Positions 9,562-17,142 of a stretch of 64,000 nt of DNA are shown here, in pieces. A program made the position numbers and the translations under genes. The notes beneath the pieces are model-generated. The model did not search any database. It was not told the DNA's origin and saw nothing but the letters and a program-made list of their open reading frames with translations. Position 1 is the stretch's first letter. Each line of letters opens with the position of its first letter. The stretch lies in contig JAAFJU010000004.1 of assembly GCA_013298165.1 (NCBI GenBank), positions 1 to 64,000 of the forward strand, in the 5' to 3' direction. This DNA is from Synechococcales cyanobacterium bin31.maxbin.ball.101. GTDB taxonomy: Bacteria; Cyanobacteriota; Cyanobacteriia; Leptolyngbyales; Leptolyngbyaceae.

Positions 9562-9849
9562 TTAGTACATGCCGGAACTAAAGAGTCCCGCCTGAGATTG
9601 AACCAAATTTTGAGCAAACTGAAGCGCAAAAATGGCCAACATTGACGAAATATCGAAACCACCCAAGGGAGGAATGATCGATCGGAAAATATTCAAGTAG
9701 GGATCCGTCAACTGGGCCAAGGTTTCCCAAGGTTGGTCGTACCAGTTGATGCTGGGCAACCAAGTCAACAGCACGCGAATCAACAGTAGGGTGCTGTAGA
9801 TGCCCAAAAATGCAGAAATAACGGTGATGGGATTTAAACTTGCACTCAT
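9562..9849 (-). CDS. YggT family membrane protein
   Basis: Small integral membrane protein of 95 residues with two hydrophobic regions, one near residues 6-28 and one around residues 65-85. It shows the YggT pattern LLIRVLLTWLPSINWYDQPW..LTDPYLNIFRSIIPPLGGFDISSMLAI. Family members are linked with cell division, thylakoid/nucleoid organisation or osmotic balance in different bacteria; the biochemical role is unknown. It is 22 bases upstream of the cry-DASH gene on the same strand, so they may be cotranscribed. Confidence 0.9.
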   Translation of the reverse strand: MSASLNPITVISAFLGIYSTLLLIRVLLTWLPSINWYDQPWETLAQLTDPYLNIFRSIIPPLGGFDISSMLAIFALQFAQNLVQSQAGLFSSGMY

Positions 9850-9989
9850 GGCGCGATCTCCTTCAAATGAAATGGATTAGAACAATCTGTTTAATAGTAA
9901 CGAGTTTCCCATGGTTCAAGCAAAATTTGCTACCTAGCCGAACCCCAGATATCCCCACCCCAATGCGTCCAGCGGGTTTGGAAGATGGT

Positions 9990-10343
9990 TTAGGAATCGT
10001 CTGAATGGGAGTGATCCAAGACCGATCGCACGGCATCCGGTCCCTGATTGACCTGTTTAAGCTGATCTCGGACATCATCGATCGCATCATTGAGTTGCGC
10101 AATTTTGTCCTCTAAGCTTTTCCGCGCCGACTCCGCCGACACTTCAAAACTCTCTGAGGGCGCGACGCGCAGCGATCGTTTGGCAGATGACTTGGGCTTG
10201 AGGTCCGGCGGACTCTTTGCTTCAAACTCGTCGGCATCCATCTCAACTCGATTTGCCAAAATCGATCCCAGCACACCGCCCACCACACCACCCAGCAAAG
10301 CACCCAATAGAAACCCGCCAGAAAAATTGTCCTGCTGACTCAT
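9990..10343 (-). CDS. YtxH-like small membrane-anchored protein
   Basis: 117 residues. A glycine-rich hydrophobic segment (GGFLLGALLGGVVGGVLGSI, about residues 9-28) is followed by a charged, probably coiled-coil C-terminal half (SARKSLEDKIAQLNDAIDDV). This is the general architecture of YtxH-domain proteins. Function unknown. It lies 29 bases downstream of upp in the same direction. Confidence 0.7.
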   Translation of the reverse strand: MSQQDNFSGGFLLGALLGGVVGGVLGSILANRVEMDADEFEAKSPPDLKPKSSAKRSLRVAPSESFEVSAESARKSLEDKIAQLNDAIDDVRDQLKQVNQGPDAVRSVLDHSHSDDS

Positions 10344-10372
10344 AATTCCATCCTCTTCCTATTAGAATCCCG

Positions 10373-11023
10373 TTAGGTCCCGAAGGTTCGATCGCCCGCA
10401 TCCCCCAGACCCGGCGAGATGTAACCCTGTTCATTTAAGGTCTCATCGATCGCGGCGGTAAAGATCGTCAGGGTCGGGTAGGTGACGCTGAGCTTTTGCA
10501 GAGCTGCATGGGCTGCAACCACGGACACAATCCGCACGTTAGCCGGATCAATGCCACGGGTCGTCAGCTCATCCATCGCCACCGTAACAGTGCCTCCGGT
10601 CGCCAGCATGGGATCTGTAATCACCACGCGGGTCTGGGGATTAAACCGTTCTGGGAATTTATTTAGGTAGCATTTAGGCTGAAGAGTCGCCTCATCACGA
10701 ACAATCCCCAAATGGTAGATCGAAGACAGCGGCAGTAGCGCCTGTGCCCCATCCAAAAGTCCCAATCCCGCCCGCAAAATCGGCACAACGACCACCGGAA
10801 TTTCCGGATTAATAAAGGTGGCAGGACAAGGTGCGAGGGGCGTCTGCACTGTGGTGTCCGTCGTGGGAAGCCAGTCACGCACGGCTTCATAGGTCAACCA
10901 TCGGCCTAATTCTGTCATGGCACTTCGGAATAATGCAGAAGGAGTCCCAGCATCACGAGCCACTCCAAGCCAATGCTTAATTAGAGGGTGCGGGGGGACG
11001 TAAACACGAAGTTGAAGGGTCAT
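10373..11023 (-). CDS. upp: Uracil phosphoribosyltransferase
   Basis: Pyrimidine salvage enzyme: uracil + PRPP gives UMP + PPi. The typical start LRVYVPPHPLIKHWLGVARD, the PRPP loop region VITDPMLATGGTVTVAMD and the uracil-binding C-terminal YISPGLGDAGDRTFGT are all present. The frame extends upstream to a TTG at 11059, but the ATG at 11023 places the protein at 216 residues, the usual size for the family. Confidence 0.95.
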   Translation of the reverse strand: MTLQLRVYVPPHPLIKHWLGVARDAGTPSALFRSAMTELGRWLTYEAVRDWLPTTDTTVQTPLAPCPATFINPEIPVVVVPILRAGLGLLDGAQALLPLSSIYHLGIVRDEATLQPKCYLNKFPERFNPQTRVVITDPMLATGGTVTVAMDELTTRGIDPANVRIVSVVAAHAALQKLSVTYPTLTIFTAAIDETLNEQGYISPGLGDAGDRTFGT

Positions 11024-11259
11024 GACAGTATTTTTATCTCGATCGAGAGATTCAGGCAAACGAATGGCTCAATTTAAGCCAAAATCATCATACTGCCTTC
11101 CTGTCCGATTTCCGATCCAACTCTCGCCTGAGGTTGTGAGGTGACAAGATGGTGACGAAATCAGAGTCATGGGCTATTCACGAGCCATAACGATCGCCCC
11201 GCAATTAAGCTCCAGCCCATCGACTCAAATCAATGATTATTCAAGTATTGTGCAAAACG

Positions 11260-11273
11260 GTATCAACTGATAC
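11260..11273. promoter_or_regulatory. Candidate NtcA-type site GTA-N8-TAC
   Basis: GTATCAACTGATAC fits the cyanobacterial nitrogen regulator consensus GTA-N8-TAC and is nearly a full palindrome. It lies in the 466-base gap between upp and the Mo-dependent-nitrogenase-C gene, 217 bases before the latter's start. A GTA-N8-TAC match is expected by chance about once in 4 kb, so this is suggestive only. The rest of the gap outside 11427-11470 shows nothing I can name. Confidence 0.3.
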
Positions 11274-11426
11274 AAATTAATTCTGGTTTCTGTAACGACT
11301 ATGGTTGCGGTGTAAATGGTAATTCTGCAGCCGATATATTTTCATTCCTTCTTCTTACAAAATCCGGGTTTCCGCTACGAACTTTACGGAATTTGAAGAG
11401 AGGGATGGGTATCTTGGATTTATGAA

Positions 11427-11470
11427 ACCGGATACGCAATCCTGCGGGATAACTGTTACCGGATACGCAA
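11427..11470. promoter_or_regulatory. Two 13-bp direct repeats ACCGGATACGCAA
   Basis: Perfect copies at 11427-11439 and 11458-11470 have starts 31 bases apart (about three helical turns). They end 19 bases before the next start codon, overlapping where a promoter or operator would be expected. No known factor is assigned. Confidence 0.45.
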
Positions 11471-11489
11471 CGTTCAGGTGATACCTTCT

Positions 11490-11816
11490 ATGTCCGAATT
11501 GAACATGTCTGACTTAAATTTAGCTTCTCCCTTTCATGCTCCGTTGGGTGCTCCAAACCCTACTTTTCTAGATACCATTCTCAAGCCCGTTCGCAACTGG
11601 CTTGATGGCGTGGAAATCGCCGATCGAGATACAGCACATCTGCTCTGCAAGCTGATTCCAGCCCAATGCCCGTTTGAACGGGACATCGTGGTTTTGGGTC
11701 ACAAACTAGCCCATATTCCGCCCATGTGTAAGATCAATCCGCTCTATGAGCAACTGGTTGGATTACGCTTTCGATCGCTCTGTTATCTCGTTGATGTCTG
11801 CGGTGAAAACCTGTAG
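11490..11816 (+). CDS. Mo-dependent nitrogenase C-terminal-like protein
   Basis: Short cyanobacterial protein of about 108 residues matching the family named Mo-dependent nitrogenase C-terminus: a variable N-terminus, then PVRNWLDGVEIADRDTAHLL, IPAQCPFERDI, LAHIPPMCKINPLYEQLVGL and RFRSLCYLVDVCGE. The family occurs in non-fixing strains too and no nitrogenase gene is visible here, so the name should not be read as nitrogen fixation. Several conserved Cys (IPAQC, PPMC, RSLC, DVC) could bind metal; that is inference. ATG at 11490 is preferred over GTG at 11478 because AGGTGA precedes it at the right distance. Confidence 0.8.
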   Translation: MSELNMSDLNLASPFHAPLGAPNPTFLDTILKPVRNWLDGVEIADRDTAHLLCKLIPAQCPFERDIVVLGHKLAHIPPMCKINPLYEQLVGLRFRSLCYLVDVCGENL

Positions 11817-11894
11817 ATTGTTGACTTGGATTTCAGATTTAGTGACGAAAGATACGGAATGGATTTCGATACATATTGCGACACATAAGGATGT

Positions 11895-11943
11895 ATCCAA
11901 TACGTCAAACTAATTACACAACGGATGTAATTAGTGATTGGAT
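11895..11943. other. Nested inverted repeat (possible terminator)
   Basis: An inner perfect stem CTAATTACA/TGTAATTAG (11910-11918 and 11926-11934) is enclosed by an outer pair ATCCAAT/ATTGGAT (11895-11901 and 11937-11943). It lies between two convergent genes and a T-run follows at about 11957. Probably a transcription terminator. Confidence 0.5.
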
Positions 11944-11984
11944 ATCAGGGTTTGATGTTTTTTAACAGTTTGACCAAGGCTTCC

Positions 11985-13034
11985 TTAAGCCTTTAATATT
12001 TTTTCAATTTCAGTTTGATTGATTTGTTTTCCGATAAAGACAAGTTTGGTGAGTCGGGGTTCTTCGACTTTCCAGGGACGATCGTAAAAATCTTCAAACC
12101 GCGATCCCACCCCTTGGACCACTAGACGCATCGCTTTATTGGGAACCGAGACAAATCCCTTGACTCGATACACCTCCTGAGCCGCCACGATCGCTTCTAA
12201 TCGTTGGCGTAGTACGGCGGGATCGAAGCTGGCTTCAAGCACAATGTGCGTGGAGTCAATTTCGTCGTCGTGGTCATGCTCTTCTTCAAAGTCGTGGTGG
12301 CTAGGCCGATCGTCCAGATGATCTTCGACAGCGGCATTGAAGCCCAAGAGCAGGTCGTTGGGTAGGTCTGCGCCTGTGCGACCATGGGCAACCATCTTGA
12401 CGGCGCGGGGCAGTTCGGCCTGGACGAGGGTTTGGACGGCGGCGAGTTCGGTGTCTGTGACGAGATCGGTTTTGTTCAACACCACGAGGTCGGCGCAGGC
12501 GAGTTGATCTTCGAAGAGTTCCTGGAGAGGTGTCTCGTGGTCGAGGTTGGGATCAGCTTTGCGCTGGGCTTCTAGGGCCGCGAGGTCCTGGGCTAAGGTT
12601 CCGGTGGAGACGGCTTCGCAATCGACGACGGTGATGACGCCATCGACGGTTAAGGCATGGCGAATGTCTTGCCATTTGAAGGCTTTGATCAGCGGTTTGG
12701 GTAGGGCGAGTCCGGAGGTTTCGATTAGGATGCAGTCGATTTGATCCCGGCGTTGCAATAGCTCCTGCATGACGGGGTAGAACTCTTCTTGGACGGTGCA
12801 GCAGAGGCAGCCGTTGGTGAGTTCGACGATGTTGCTGCTGGCGATCGGGCTACCCTCTTCGTCACAGACCTGGCAGGATTTCAGCAGTTCGCCATCGATC
12901 CCCAGTTCCCCAAACTCGTTGACGAGAACGGCAATGCGGCGGCCTTGATTATTTTGGAGGAGATTGCGGATGAGGCTGGTTTTTCCGCTGCCGAGAAAGC
13001 CTGTGATGATGGTGACGGGAATTTTTGCGGCCAT
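11985..13034 (-). CDS. cobW: CobW-family GTP-binding metallochaperone
   Basis: G3E GTPase thought to deliver metal (cobalt for cobalamin synthesis, or zinc in related ZNG1/YeiR proteins). Walker A is GFLGSGKTS near the N-terminus, the metal-binding CxCC motif is GCLCC, then ETSGLALPKPLI and the guanine-specificity motif NKTD. A His/Asp/Glu-rich segment (residues about 240-258, HHDFEEEHDHDDE) precedes the CobW C-terminal domain. Length 349 is typical of the CobW subgroup. No other cobalamin genes are near, so the metal is not settled. ATG at 13034. Confidence 0.85.
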   Translation of the reverse strand: MAAKIPVTIITGFLGSGKTSLIRNLLQNNQGRRIAVLVNEFGELGIDGELLKSCQVCDEEGSPIASSNIVELTNGCLCCTVQEEFYPVMQELLQRRDQIDCILIETSGLALPKPLIKAFKWQDIRHALTVDGVITVVDCEAVSTGTLAQDLAALEAQRKADPNLDHETPLQELFEDQLACADLVVLNKTDLVTDTELAAVQTLVQAELPRAVKMVAHGRTGADLPNDLLLGFNAAVEDHLDDRPSHHDFEEEHDHDDEIDSTHIVLEASFDPAVLRQRLEAIVAAQEVYRVKGFVSVPNKAMRLVVQGVGSRFEDFYDRPWKVEEPRLTKLVFIGKQINQTEIEKILKA

Positions 13035-13069
13035 GGAGATATTTTCAACGGGAAGGTCTGTTCATCCTC

Positions 13070-13321
13070 TTAGAAATCCGGTTCATCCGTCAACTGCTCG
13101 ATCAGGAGTTCGACTTGCGATCGACGCTCTCCTAGGAAGCGATCGCATTCCTTCAGGTAGCTGGCGGCGACCCCGAACTGTTCAAACACATCGTTGAGGC
13201 TCATGGTGCCGGATTCCATGAGGTCGAGGATTTCTTCGATTTTTTCGACGGTGGCTTCGTAGTTGAGGGCTTCGGTGGTGGATGCGGTTTCGGTGGCTTT
13301 GGGTTTGCGAGAGACGGGCAT
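13070..13321 (-). CDS. xseB: Exodeoxyribonuclease VII small subunit
   Basis: 83-residue partner of XseA. The helical core NYEATVEKIEEILDLMESGT followed by SLNDVFEQFGVAASYLKECD matches the small subunit, which packs along the large subunit in the exonuclease VII complex that degrades single-stranded DNA. ATG at 13321 has GGAGG five bases upstream. It lies downstream of xseA, separated by repeats. Confidence 0.92.
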   Translation of the reverse strand: MPVSRKPKATETASTTEALNYEATVEKIEEILDLMESGTMSLNDVFEQFGVAASYLKECDRFLGERRSQVELLIEQLTDEPDF

Positions 13322-13352
13322 GATTGATTCCTCCTGGTTGGTTGTTGCTGTG

Positions 13353-13409
13353 GCCCGATCCCCCTAACCCCCTTAAAAAGGGGGGACCGGATTAAAAGGG
13401 GGGACCGGA
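13353..13409. repeat. Family A repeat, one arm with a partial tandem copy
   Basis: CCCGATCCCCCTAACCCCCT runs into TTAAAAAGGGGGGACCGG, and the last part (TTAAAAGGGGGGACCGG) is repeated at once. It lies between xseA and xseB. Confidence 0.8.
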
Positions 13410-13429
13410 TTGGGGCGTTTCATAATGTT

Positions 13430-13556
13430 GGGCTTTGCTGACGTAACGCGATGCGAACGACTCCGCTCAGCCCACTAGATCCTGGGTCGAGGGCTGAGCG
13501 GAGTCGAAGCCCGTCTGGAATTTGGGTCGAGGGCTGAGCGGAGTCGAAGCCCGTCT
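13430..13556. repeat. GGCTGAGCGGAGTCGAAGCC-type repeats at the xseA 3' end
   Basis: Two perfect 34-bp copies, 13483-13516 and 13523-13556 (period 40), are joined to an inverted arm around 13433-13475. The cluster encodes the last 30 or so residues and the stop codon of xseA. Same family as 1985-2195. Confidence 0.85.
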
Positions 13557-14981
13557 TGATAACTCGCAAATCTCTGTAATCTGCGCGATCGCCCTCCCCT
13601 GACCCAGTTGAATCTCCACCGTTTGGCCGATCGCCAGTTCATCTACCGATCGCACCACGCCTTGATCAGCTAATTCTGCGCGAACGACGGCATATCCGCG
13701 TTCTAAGACAGCGTGGGGATCAAGGGCGGTGAGCTTGGTTTGGAGACGATCGTGGGTGGTTTGGCCTTTGATGAGGTGCGATCGGATCGATTGGATCATC
13801 TGCTGTTTGAGCCAGTGGAGCTTCTCTTGGGCTTGGTCAAGTTGCCGATCGGGACGAATCAGGTGCAGACGGCGTTGCAGGGTTTGTAGATGGGTCTGGT
13901 GCCGATCGAGGACTGCGTTCATGATGTCCTGGGCCAAAATTGCTCGTTGTAGATGCTGCATTGCTAGGTCTGTCAAATCCGGGACTACCGTTTCAGCGGC
14001 GGCGGTGGGGGTGTGGGCGGCGTAGTCGGCGGCGAGGTCGGCGAGGGATTCGTCGCGATCGTGGCCGATCCCCGAAATGACGGGAATGGGACAGGTGGCG
14101 ATCGCCCGCACCACGCGCTCATCGTTGAAGCAAGCCAAGTCTTCCACTGCCCCGCCGCCCCGAGCTACGATGACAACCTCGGCTCGACCGTCATCGATGA
14201 CCCGATCGATCGCCTTGGCAATCGACGGCGGCGCAGTGTCGCCTTGGACCGTGGCGGGGGAGAGCAACACCGTGAGACCGGGATAGCGCTGCAGCAGGGT
14301 GGTTTGGATATCGCCCCAGGCGGCGGCGTTGGGGGAGGTGACGACGGCGATCGTTTGGGGATGGGATGGCAATCTTTGTTTATTCTCGGGGTCAAATAAT
14401 CCTTCTGCGGCCAGCCGATCGCGCAGTTGCTGATAGCGCAAGGCTTGGAGTCCCTCGCCCGCCGATCGGATTTGGATGACCTGGAGCTGATACTTACTCT
14501 GTGCGCCGTAGGTCTTGATATTGGCTAGGACGAGGACCTGTTCGCCTTGCTGAGGCTTGGTTTGCAGGCGATCTGCGGTGCTGTTCCAGACGACGCAGGC
14601 GATCGATTGGCTAGATTCGGGGTCCTGCAGCGTAAAGTAGGTGCCCTTGGCGCTGCGACTGACGCTGGAAATTTCGCCTAAGACCCAAATCCGTTGAAGA
14701 TTGGGGTCGTCTTCTAGGCTGCTCTTGATGTAAAGCGCCACACTCTCCACGGTCAGGGTTCCGGGCGGCATTCCAGGCGGTAGCGATCGATCGGGTTCTT
14801 CCACCTCAAAGGCATCGAGTCTCAACGTCTCCAGCGTGATCCCGTCAAATCCTGCCGTTTCCAACCCCAACGCCCGCAGCAGTTCCGCTTCATCCACCTT
14901 CAAGGCATCAAATCCCGGCTGATAGGCCGCAGACTTTATTTTTTTTGCAGGTGTTTTACCTGGCTGATCCGCTGATTTCAT
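13467..14981 (-). CDS. xseA: Exodeoxyribonuclease VII large subunit
   Basis: Catalytic subunit of the single-strand-specific exonuclease VII. The N-terminal OB-fold begins LTVESVALYIKSSLEDDPNL and continues WVLGEISSVSRSAKGTYFTL; the catalytic domain has AVVTSPNAAAWGDI, VIVARGGGAVEDLACFNDE, SGIGHDRDESLADLAADYAAHTPTAAAE. The ATG at 14981 is chosen because GGAGG lies six bases upstream; the frame stays open to a TTG at 15062. About 75 residues precede the OB-fold, which is unusual. The last 30 or so residues are read from a dispersed repeat (13467-13556), replacing the native C-terminus. Confidence 0.92.
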   Translation of the reverse strand: MKSADQPGKTPAKKIKSAAYQPGFDALKVDEAELLRALGLETAGFDGITLETLRLDAFEVEEPDRSLPPGMPPGTLTVESVALYIKSSLEDDPNLQRIWVLGEISSVSRSAKGTYFTLQDPESSQSIACVVWNSTADRLQTKPQQGEQVLVLANIKTYGAQSKYQLQVIQIRSAGEGLQALRYQQLRDRLAAEGLFDPENKQRLPSHPQTIAVVTSPNAAAWGDIQTTLLQRYPGLTVLLSPATVQGDTAPPSIAKAIDRVIDDGRAEVVIVARGGGAVEDLACFNDERVVRAIATCPIPVISGIGHDRDESLADLAADYAAHTPTAAAETVVPDLTDLAMQHLQRAILAQDIMNAVLDRHQTHLQTLQRRLHLIRPDRQLDQAQEKLHWLKQQMIQSIRSHLIKGQTTHDRLQTKLTALDPHAVLERGYAVVRAELADQGVVRSVDELAIGQTVEIQLGQGRAIAQITEICELSRRASTPLSPRPKFQTGFDSAQPSTQDLVG

Positions 14982-15075
14982 CGCAACCTCCAAAAACCGA
15001 TCGCTCCAACGCCCCTCAAAATCATGCCGAACTCCGATCGAATTCATGCGGCCTGTAAGCAATTATTAATTATTG

Positions 15076-15119
15076 GAGTATGTTTGTTCTACTTTCAAGA
15101 GTCTATGATATGTTTGTTC
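15076..15119. promoter_or_regulatory. Two LexA-like boxes between xseA and recA
   Basis: AGTATGTTTGTTCT (15076-15089) and GATATGTTTGTTCT (15106-15119) share TATGTTTGTTCTA with a 30-base period. Both resemble the cyanobacterial/Gram-positive-type LexA box (AGTAC-N4-GTRCT), and they lie 41-84 bases before the recA start. SOS-type or LexA control is plausible but not proven; LexA in cyanobacteria also regulates other processes. Confidence 0.5.
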
Positions 15120-15159
15120 TATTGATGAACAACTGTGATATAAGAGTGAGGTAAGAACC

Positions 15160-16401
15160 TTGGCTAAAGAATTGCTAGACTTAGAAACGCCCGTGACTGA
15201 TGAGGTCGTAGAGGTCGATCTGTCAGTGGCTGAAACCTTGCCAAGTTCCAAGAATTCTACACGTTCTAAGGACAGTTCCAGAATGCCACCCAAAGCATCC
15301 TCTTCCGCTGCGGATAACGCAGCTAGCAAAGCCAGCGCTGAAAAACAAAAGGCGCTCAGTCTCGTACTCGGACAAATTGAACGAAATTTTGGTAAAGGCA
15401 GCATCATGCGCCTGGGTGACGCCACCCGCATGAAGGTTGAGACCATTCCCACGGGCGCTTTGACGCTTGACTTGGCTTTGGGTGGCGGTCTACCTAAGGG
15501 TCGTGTCGTGGAAATCTACGGTCCTGAAAGTTCGGGTAAAACGACGGTGGCACTCCATGCCGTCGCAGAAATTCAGAAGATGGGCGGGACTGCCGCATTC
15601 GTTGATGCGGAACATGCTCTGGATCCGACCTATGCGGCGGCGCTCGGGGTGGATATTGGCAACTTGCTCGTGTCTCAGCCGGATACGGGTGAAGCGGCGC
15701 TGGAAATCGTGGATCAATTGGTTCGATCGGCGGCCGTAGACATTGTGGTCATTGACTCCGTGGCGGCCTTGGTCCCCCGCGCTGAAATCGAAGGCGAAAT
15801 GGGCGATACCCACGTCGGCTTGCAGGCTCGTCTGATGAGCCAAGCGCTGCGGAAGATTACCGGAAGCATTGGTAAGTCTGGCTGTACAGTTGTATTTCTG
15901 AACCAACTCCGTCAGAAAATCGGTGTCACCTACGGCAGTCCCGAAACCACGACCGGAGGCCAAGCGCTGAAGTTCTATGCGTCGGTTCGCTTGGATATCC
16001 GTCGGATTCAAACCTTGAAGAAAGGGAATGAAGAGTATGGGATCCGCGCCAAAGTGAAGGTGGCTAAGAACAAAGTCGCACCGCCGTTCCGGATTGCGGA
16101 GTTCGATGTCATTTTTGGTAGAGGGATTTCGACGATCGGCTGTCTGGTCGATTTGGCGGAAGAGACGGGCGTGATCACTCGGAAGGGTGCTTGGTACAGT
16201 TACAACGGCGACAACATCAGTCAAGGTCGTGACAATGCCATCAAGTACGTGGAAGAGAAGCCTGATTTTGCCAAGGAAGTTGAGGTCCTAGTGCGTCAAA
16301 AGCTGGAAATGGGGGCGCAGGTTTCTGCGAACTCGGTGGTTCAGCCTGATCCTGAGGATCTCGACGAGGATGATGACGAGTTCGAGCCTGAGGATAAGTA
16401 A
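15160..16401 (+). CDS. recA: Recombinase RecA
   Basis: ATP-dependent strand-exchange protein and coprotease. Walker A is [59 protein letters not shown] and [22 protein letters not shown] are all conserved, and the tail is acidic ([17 protein letters not shown]). The TTG at 15160 is preceded by GAGG and gives an N-terminal, Ser-rich extension of about 60 residues before the usual [18 protein letters not shown]. An ATG at 15283 (MPPKASS), preceded by AAGGA, would give a more normal length. Either start may be used. No intein. Confidence 0.95.
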   Translation: MAKELLDLETPVTDEVVEVDLSVAETLPSSKNSTRSKDSSRMPPKASSSAADNAASKASAEKQKALSLVLGQIERNFGKGSIMRLGDATRMKVETIPTGALTLDLALGGGLPKGRVVEIYGPESSGKTTVALHAVAEIQKMGGTAAFVDAEHALDPTYAAALGVDIGNLLVSQPDTGEAALEIVDQLVRSAAVDIVVIDSVAALVPRAEIEGEMGDTHVGLQARLMSQALRKITGSIGKSGCTVVFLNQLRQKIGVTYGSPETTTGGQALKFYASVRLDIRRIQTLKKGNEEYGIRAKVKVAKNKVAPPFRIAEFDVIFGRGISTIGCLVDLAEETGVITRKGAWYSYNGDNISQGRDNAIKYVEEKPDFAKEVEVLVRQKLEMGAQVSANSVVQPDPEDLDEDDDEFEPEDK

Positions 16402-16573
16402 TACCAAATCTTCTAATCATTGCTACAGACCCGATCCCCCTAACCCCCTTAACAAGGGGGAACTAGAAAAAGAGTATATTGACTCCAAATCTTTTAATCT
16501 TACTCAAAGTCCCCCTTTTTAAGGGGGATTTAGGGGGATCGGGATGTGTCGCAATAATGGATTGATTTGGTAT
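16402..16573. mobile_element. MITE-like element, 172 bp, directly behind recA
   Basis: The element starts ATACCAAATC immediately after the recA TAA and ends GATTTGGTAT. Its outer arms of about 40 bases are imperfect inverted repeats that run into the family A arms (CCGATCCCCCTAACCCCCTT and AAGGGGGATTTAGGGGGATC). It encodes no protein. The flanking TA suggests a TA target, as for IS630/Tc1-type transposases; no transposase gene is in the window. Confidence 0.75.
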
Positions 16574-16595
16574 AAGAGCCGATCGGCTAAAACTT

Positions 16596-16633
16596 AAAAA
16601 ACCGGGTTGCTAAATTTGCAACCCGGTTTTTTA
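16596..16633. terminator. Bidirectional rho-independent terminator
   Basis: AAAACCGGGTTGC and GCAACCCGGTTTT form a long stem around TAAATTT, flanked by A-run and T-run. It separates the convergent recA and the gene at 16657. Confidence 0.9.
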
Positions 16634-16656
16634 TTGGATGGTTTGGATGGGATTGC

Positions 16657-17010
16657 CTACGATCGTCGCCAAAATGCCATGCTGTCTTTCAGCGTATTCC
16701 AATCCCACTTCATTTCAGGCTTATTCCGAGCGTTTCGCATCCGGGCATAGTTCCGCCGTTTGCGTTTACGAGTTTGAGCGACTTCTTCTAGGCTCGCTTC
16801 CTCAACGTCTTCTTCAACCACCGCTTTACCGGGTTTCCATTCCCACCAGCCCACAATAAACCCTGCCGCAACGCCTCCCATTGCGCCCAACAAAATGCTC
16901 AAGGGCACGGGATAGCGGAGTAAATAGAATGCCAACAGAAAGAATAGCCAAACCTGAATACCAGCGCCAAAGCCCTTCGAGAATACATCATTCGCTGGAG
17001 GAAGACTCAT
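16657..17010 (-). CDS. Conserved hypothetical membrane protein
   Basis: 117 residues, not assigned to a named family. Two hydrophobic helices (VWLFFLLAFYLLRY, about residues 20-33, and PLSILLGAMGGVAAGFIVGW, about 36-55) are followed by an acidic stretch (EEDVEEASLEEV) and a very basic one (RKRKRRNYARMRNARNK). The tail is probably cytoplasmic. It looks like a lineage-specific cyanobacterial protein. Confidence 0.65.
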   Translation of the reverse strand: MSLPPANDVFSKGFGAGIQVWLFFLLAFYLLRYPVPLSILLGAMGGVAAGFIVGWWEWKPGKAVVEEDVEEASLEEVAQTRKRKRRNYARMRNARNKPEMKWDWNTLKDSMAFWRRS

Positions 17011-17142
17011 AGATACAGACCACTAGATACGACTAGATTTGATGCAGCCAGAGACTAGCCACAGTTTCCTTTATTATTTTGTCCTAAGTTTTGGCTTTGG
17101 CGGCAATCATTTTACCGATCGCCGCCAAACCCAGCAAAGGAT

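Noticed and set aside
9990-10343. Gas vesicle protein (YtxH proteins are sometimes named so)
   Set aside because: The glycine-rich helix plus coiled coil is not a structural Gvp, and it lies next to upp, away from the gvp cluster.
11490-11816. Evidence for nitrogen fixation
   Set aside because: The family name mentions nitrogenase, but no nif genes are present and the family is widespread in non-fixing cyanobacteria.
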